Shown one piece after another: positions 5,542 to 7,363 of a stretch of DNA of 7,363 nt (position 1 is its first letter; every line of letters starts with the position of its first letter). The position numbers were made by a program, and so were the translations under genes. The DNA is from Candidatus Bathyarchaeota archaeon (GTDB lineage Archaea > Thermoproteota > Bathyarchaeia > Bathyarchaeales > Bathycorpusculaceae): the NCBI GenBank assembly GCA_018396935.1, contig JAGTRA010000049.1, positions 1-7,363 on the forward strand, given 5' to 3'. Below the pieces are notes generated by a model, which searched no databases, was not told the DNA's origin, and saw nothing but the letters and a program-made list of their open reading frames with translations.

Positions 5542-5952
5542 ATGCCCAAAACCCCCCTATTAGCGGTTGACGTCGTTGCCATCATAGACGATGGAGTTGT
5601 CCTTATCCGCCGGGCTAACCCTCCTTATGAGGGTTTCTACGCCCTACCAGGCGGATTTGTTGAGTATGGCGAGCGGGTTGAGGATGCTGCTCTCAGGGAA
5701 ATGCTTGAAGAGACAGGTTTAGAGGTGAGGCTCAAAGCCTTGATAGGTGTTTATTCAGATCCATCCCGAGATCCAAGGGGTCATGTAGTTAGCATAGCCT
5801 ACTTGGCTGATGTTGTAGGGGGTGCTCTAAAACCTGCTACAGACGCTAAGGAAGCCAAAGTTTTCCCAATAGGTAATATTCCCGAAAAATTGGCCTTTGA
5901 TCATGAGCAAATTCTGAAGGATGCCTTCAAAATTTTGAGGAAGAGCAGTTAA
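5542..5952 (+). CDS. Nudix hydrolase, probable ADP-ribose pyrophosphatase
   Basis: This 136-residue cytoplasmic enzyme hydrolyses a nucleoside-diphosphate-X bond. The Nudix box is complete at residues 38-60: G38, E44, then REMLEETGL (52-60), matching Gx5Ex7REUxEExGU. The two Glu of EE (56-57) and E53 are the Mg ligands. Upstream, GFYALPGGFVEYGE is typical of the fold. Downstream, YSDPSRDPRGHVVSIAYLA (71-89) is the segment that distinguishes small archaeal and bacterial ADP-ribose pyrophosphatases, which split ADP-ribose into AMP and ribose 5-phosphate. The length is normal and no extra domain is present. The ATG is supported by GGTGATC four bases upstream. The gene is separated by only 19 bases from the end of the converging RPA gene. 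The Nudix call is certain; the ADP-ribose substrate is likely but inferred from the motif. Confidence 0.93.
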   Translation: MPKTPLLAVDVVAIIDDGVVLIRRANPPYEGFYALPGGFVEYGERVEDAALREMLEETGLEVRLKALIGVYSDPSRDPRGHVVSIAYLADVVGGALKPATDAKEAKVFPIGNIPEKLAFDHEQILKDAFKILRKSS

Positions 5953-5971
5953 TGGTGGAGTATGCTGTTTA

Positions 5972-7120
5972 TTATTGTCTAATGCATATTGTCGAGGAGT
6001 TTTTTGTTGAAATTTCGAGGTTATTCTTTAGTCCCTTCTTGACATAGGCGTTTTTTATGACTACTGTATCGCCTGCTTTTAGGAGGGCTGCTTTCTCAGC
6101 GTTTTCCCTCCATGCTGAAACCGTCACCCTTCCTGTTTCATCCTCTATTTCAAAAGTTGTGAGTTTCACAATTTCTCCTTTAGAGGTTTTTACCTCTCTA
6201 AGTGTTGGAGCTACCGTAACCTTTCCCTCTATAGTGATGCCTTCCATGCCCTCAGCCAGCTGAGCTATTTTCGTAATCTGCTTCTGGGGTTCTAAGACCT
6301 CTACATATGTTTTTGAGTCTACATGTATTTCAAAACTGCCATTTAATGCGCTTTTAACTTTTGCATTTACAAGCTGAATTGTAGCGCCGCTAGCTAGGAG
6401 AGCTTCTAACTCATCTACTTTTTCATTCCATACAACAGTCTGTATTCTACCCGTCTCATCCTCTAAAATGAACCTTAATACCTTACCTTTACCGCCACTT
6501 CGCTTCTCAAAAGTGGAAGGTTGGTAAATATCTCGAATTCTGCCACGTAGGTGAATTCTTTTATCCCTATGTGCTTTTGTTATTTCCCCTATGCTTGTAG
6601 AAAATTCAACTACTGTAGGATATTCTTTAGCTTCAATGTCCTCAGGGTCTACTTCTATGCTTCCCCTTTCACCCACATGAAGTTCAAGTTTCCCCCAACG
6701 GTCCTCCCTAACATAGCCGCAGCGGACTCTCACAATTTGCCCAGTTTTTATGTTGAGGTTTACTCTATTATTCCGTAGAATAACCTTAATGATTCCTGTT
6801 CTATCAGCGATGAAAAAGCTTAGTTTTTTACTTCCCCATTTTGATTGCGCTTTTGATGGGTAGGTGGCGATAACGCGTCCAGTGATGGTTACATTGCTTA
6901 AGCCAGGAATTAAATCCTTTATTTTCATCCTCGGAATCCTAATGTTTTGCTTCGATATTTTAACTCCCAACTCAGCAGCTATCGCTTGAAGGAGAATATC
7001 ATCAGAAATGTACCCGCCGGTTTTCCTCCTTTCCTGCTCAAGACGCGCCATTATAGCCTCCGCGGAGATTTCAGGTTTTTCAGCGAGTATTTTTTCCATG
7101 AGTTCTCTAACTTTATCCAT
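5972..7120 (-). CDS. Replication protein A-like single-stranded-DNA-binding protein with three OB folds
   Basis: This 382-residue protein coats single-stranded DNA during replication, repair and recombination. Residues 1-55 form a charged helical domain (MDKVRELMEKILAEKPEIS onward, with a RKTGGYISDD turn), as in other archaeal RPAs. OB fold 1 spans about 66-158 (NVTITGRVIATYP ... FFIADRTGIIKVIL). OB fold 2 spans about 175-275 (RIHLRGRIRDIYQP ... FILEDETGRIQTVVW). OB fold 3 spans about 290-378 (ITIEGKVTVAP ... FEIEDETGRVTVSAW). The repeated 'EDETGR-(I/V)-x-(T/V)-(V/S)-x-W' strand is the signature of this family. Only two Cys are present and there is no C-terminal zinc ribbon. I start it at ATG 7120, where AAAGGT lies just upstream and a TATA-like box sits about 35 bases away. 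An in-frame ATG at 7183 would place that promoter inside the gene and add 21 residues with no family match. No second RPA subunit gene is adjacent. Confidence 0.93.
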   Translation of the reverse strand: MDKVRELMEKILAEKPEISAEAIMARLEQERRKTGGYISDDILLQAIAAELGVKISKQNIRIPRMKIKDLIPGLSNVTITGRVIATYPSKAQSKWGSKKLSFFIADRTGIIKVILRNNRVNLNIKTGQIVRVRCGYVREDRWGKLELHVGERGSIEVDPEDIEAKEYPTVVEFSTSIGEITKAHRDKRIHLRGRIRDIYQPSTFEKRSGGKGKVLRFILEDETGRIQTVVWNEKVDELEALLASGATIQLVNAKVKSALNGSFEIHVDSKTYVEVLEPQKQITKIAQLAEGMEGITIEGKVTVAPTLREVKTSKGEIVKLTTFEIEDETGRVTVSAWRENAEKAALLKAGDTVVIKNAYVKKGLKNNLEISTKNSSTICIRQ

Positions 7121-7151
7121 AGACCTTTCAACACTGAAACCGGGAAATACG

Positions 7152-7160
7152 GTTAAAAAC
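7152..7160 (-). promoter_or_regulatory. TATA-like promoter of the RPA gene
   Basis: The minus strand reads GTTTTTAAC, about 36 bases upstream of the ATG at 7120. Initiation would fall near 7129, leaving a leader of about 9 bases that carries AAAGGT. This is the main reason for preferring the start at 7120 over 7183. Confidence 0.45.
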
Positions 7161-7309
7161 TTTAGCTTTTCTGCTAAAAACATCTAAAACCAAAATTAGA
7201 CAGGCCACAATACTTTACATCATTAAGAAATGGGTATACAGAATGTGGGGAAACCCTCCGGAGCGATAAAATTATTCGGCTCTTATTAAGCGGGCATCAT
7301 AGTTTTAAG

Positions 7310-7318
7310 CTTATAAAG
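7310..7318 (+). promoter_or_regulatory. TATA box of a plus-strand unit starting at the right edge
   Basis: The site reads CTTATAAAG and is centred about 25 bases before the ATG at 7338. That is the standard distance to a transcription start, so the transcript would begin at or next to 7338-7341. It faces away from the RPA gene. The rest of 7184-7309 shows only a CTCCGGAG palindrome (7256-7263) and no gene. Confidence 0.55.
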
Positions 7319-7337
7319 AGCGCTAGTTGATCATTAA

Positions 7338-7363
7338 ATGATGATGAAGTTGTCATTTATTGA
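7338..7363 (+). CDS. Start of a plus-strand gene cut off by the window edge (unidentified)
   Basis: Three ATG codons in a row (7338, 7341, 7344) are followed by AAG TTG TCA TTT ATT, so the peptide begins MMMKLSFI before the sequence ends. The well-spaced TATA box at 7310-7318 predicts a leaderless message starting here, and a GTTGATC at 7326-7332 could act as a weak ribosome-binding site. Eight codons are too few for a family call. An alternative is a C/D-box guide RNA, since ATGATGA is also a perfect box C sequence. Confidence 0.4.

Noticed and set aside
6057..6263. Plus-strand open frames inside the RPA gene (also 6551-6778 and 6947-7156)
   Set aside because: They are antisense to a well-supported three-OB RPA and have no family features or start signals.
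7121..7183. Longer RPA start at ATG 7183, adding 21 residues
   Set aside because: The extension has no family resemblance, contains the probable TATA box, and lacks a ribosome-binding site. The ATG at 7120 has AAAGGT immediately upstream.
1..7363. CRISPR array, insertion sequence, integration site or direct-repeat array
   Set aside because: No repeated 20-40 base units, no transposase or integrase motifs and no terminal inverted repeats were seen on reading both strands.

Overview
The window reads as archaeal chromosomal DNA. The evidence is a replication protein A made of OB folds, TATA-type promoters 25-40 bases ahead of most start codons, leaderless or short-leader transcripts, T-runs in place of bacterial hairpin terminators, and an archaeal-style PUA-like protein. 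The sequence is AT-leaning and gene-dense, and no transposon, integrase, CRISPR array, rRNA or tRNA is visible. The lineage cannot be fixed from this sequence. An uncultured TACK-type archaeon, such as a Bathyarchaeia relative, is a guess.

Left part (1-1400, minus strand): the window opens with the first 35 codons of an isochorismatase-family hydrolase. Behind it lies a membrane-anchored periplasmic-type binding protein of the cobalamin/iron-siderophore class (BtuF/FepB-like). No matching permease or ATPase is visible in the window. Positions 1400-1852 are non-coding and unusual. They hold an 82-base stretch that can fold into a closed multi-stem RNA on the plus strand, two small inverted repeats, a T6 run, and a 48-codon open stretch on the minus strand that reads like the tail of a broken gene. 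Next comes a small PUA/ASCH/EVE-like protein (1853-2278, plus).

Centre (2415-4441, plus): a strong TATA box drives a two-gene operon, an ABC ATPase and a MacB/FtsX-type permease that overlap by four bases (GTGA). Together they form a MacB-type ABC system. Converging on it from the minus strand (4452-5390) is the most notable gene of the window: a complete pentameric ligand-gated ion channel, related to GLIC/ELIC and to animal glycine and GABA-A receptors. It has a signal peptide, a beta-rich ligand-binding domain with a cysteine-free 'Cys-loop', and four membrane helices. Its pore helix has a Gln where many cation-selective relatives carry Glu, and it closely resembles the glycine-receptor pore.

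Right part (5391-7363): a divergent promoter region separates the channel from a Nudix hydrolase of the ADP-ribose pyrophosphatase type. That gene converges on an RPA-like single-stranded-DNA-binding protein with three OB folds. The window ends in a second divergent promoter region whose right-hand TATA box points at a start codon, or possibly a C/D-box RNA, cut off by the window edge.

Apart from the ABC operon, the genes look like single transcription units, so neighbourhood gives little help with the ligand of the channel or the substrate of the transporter.
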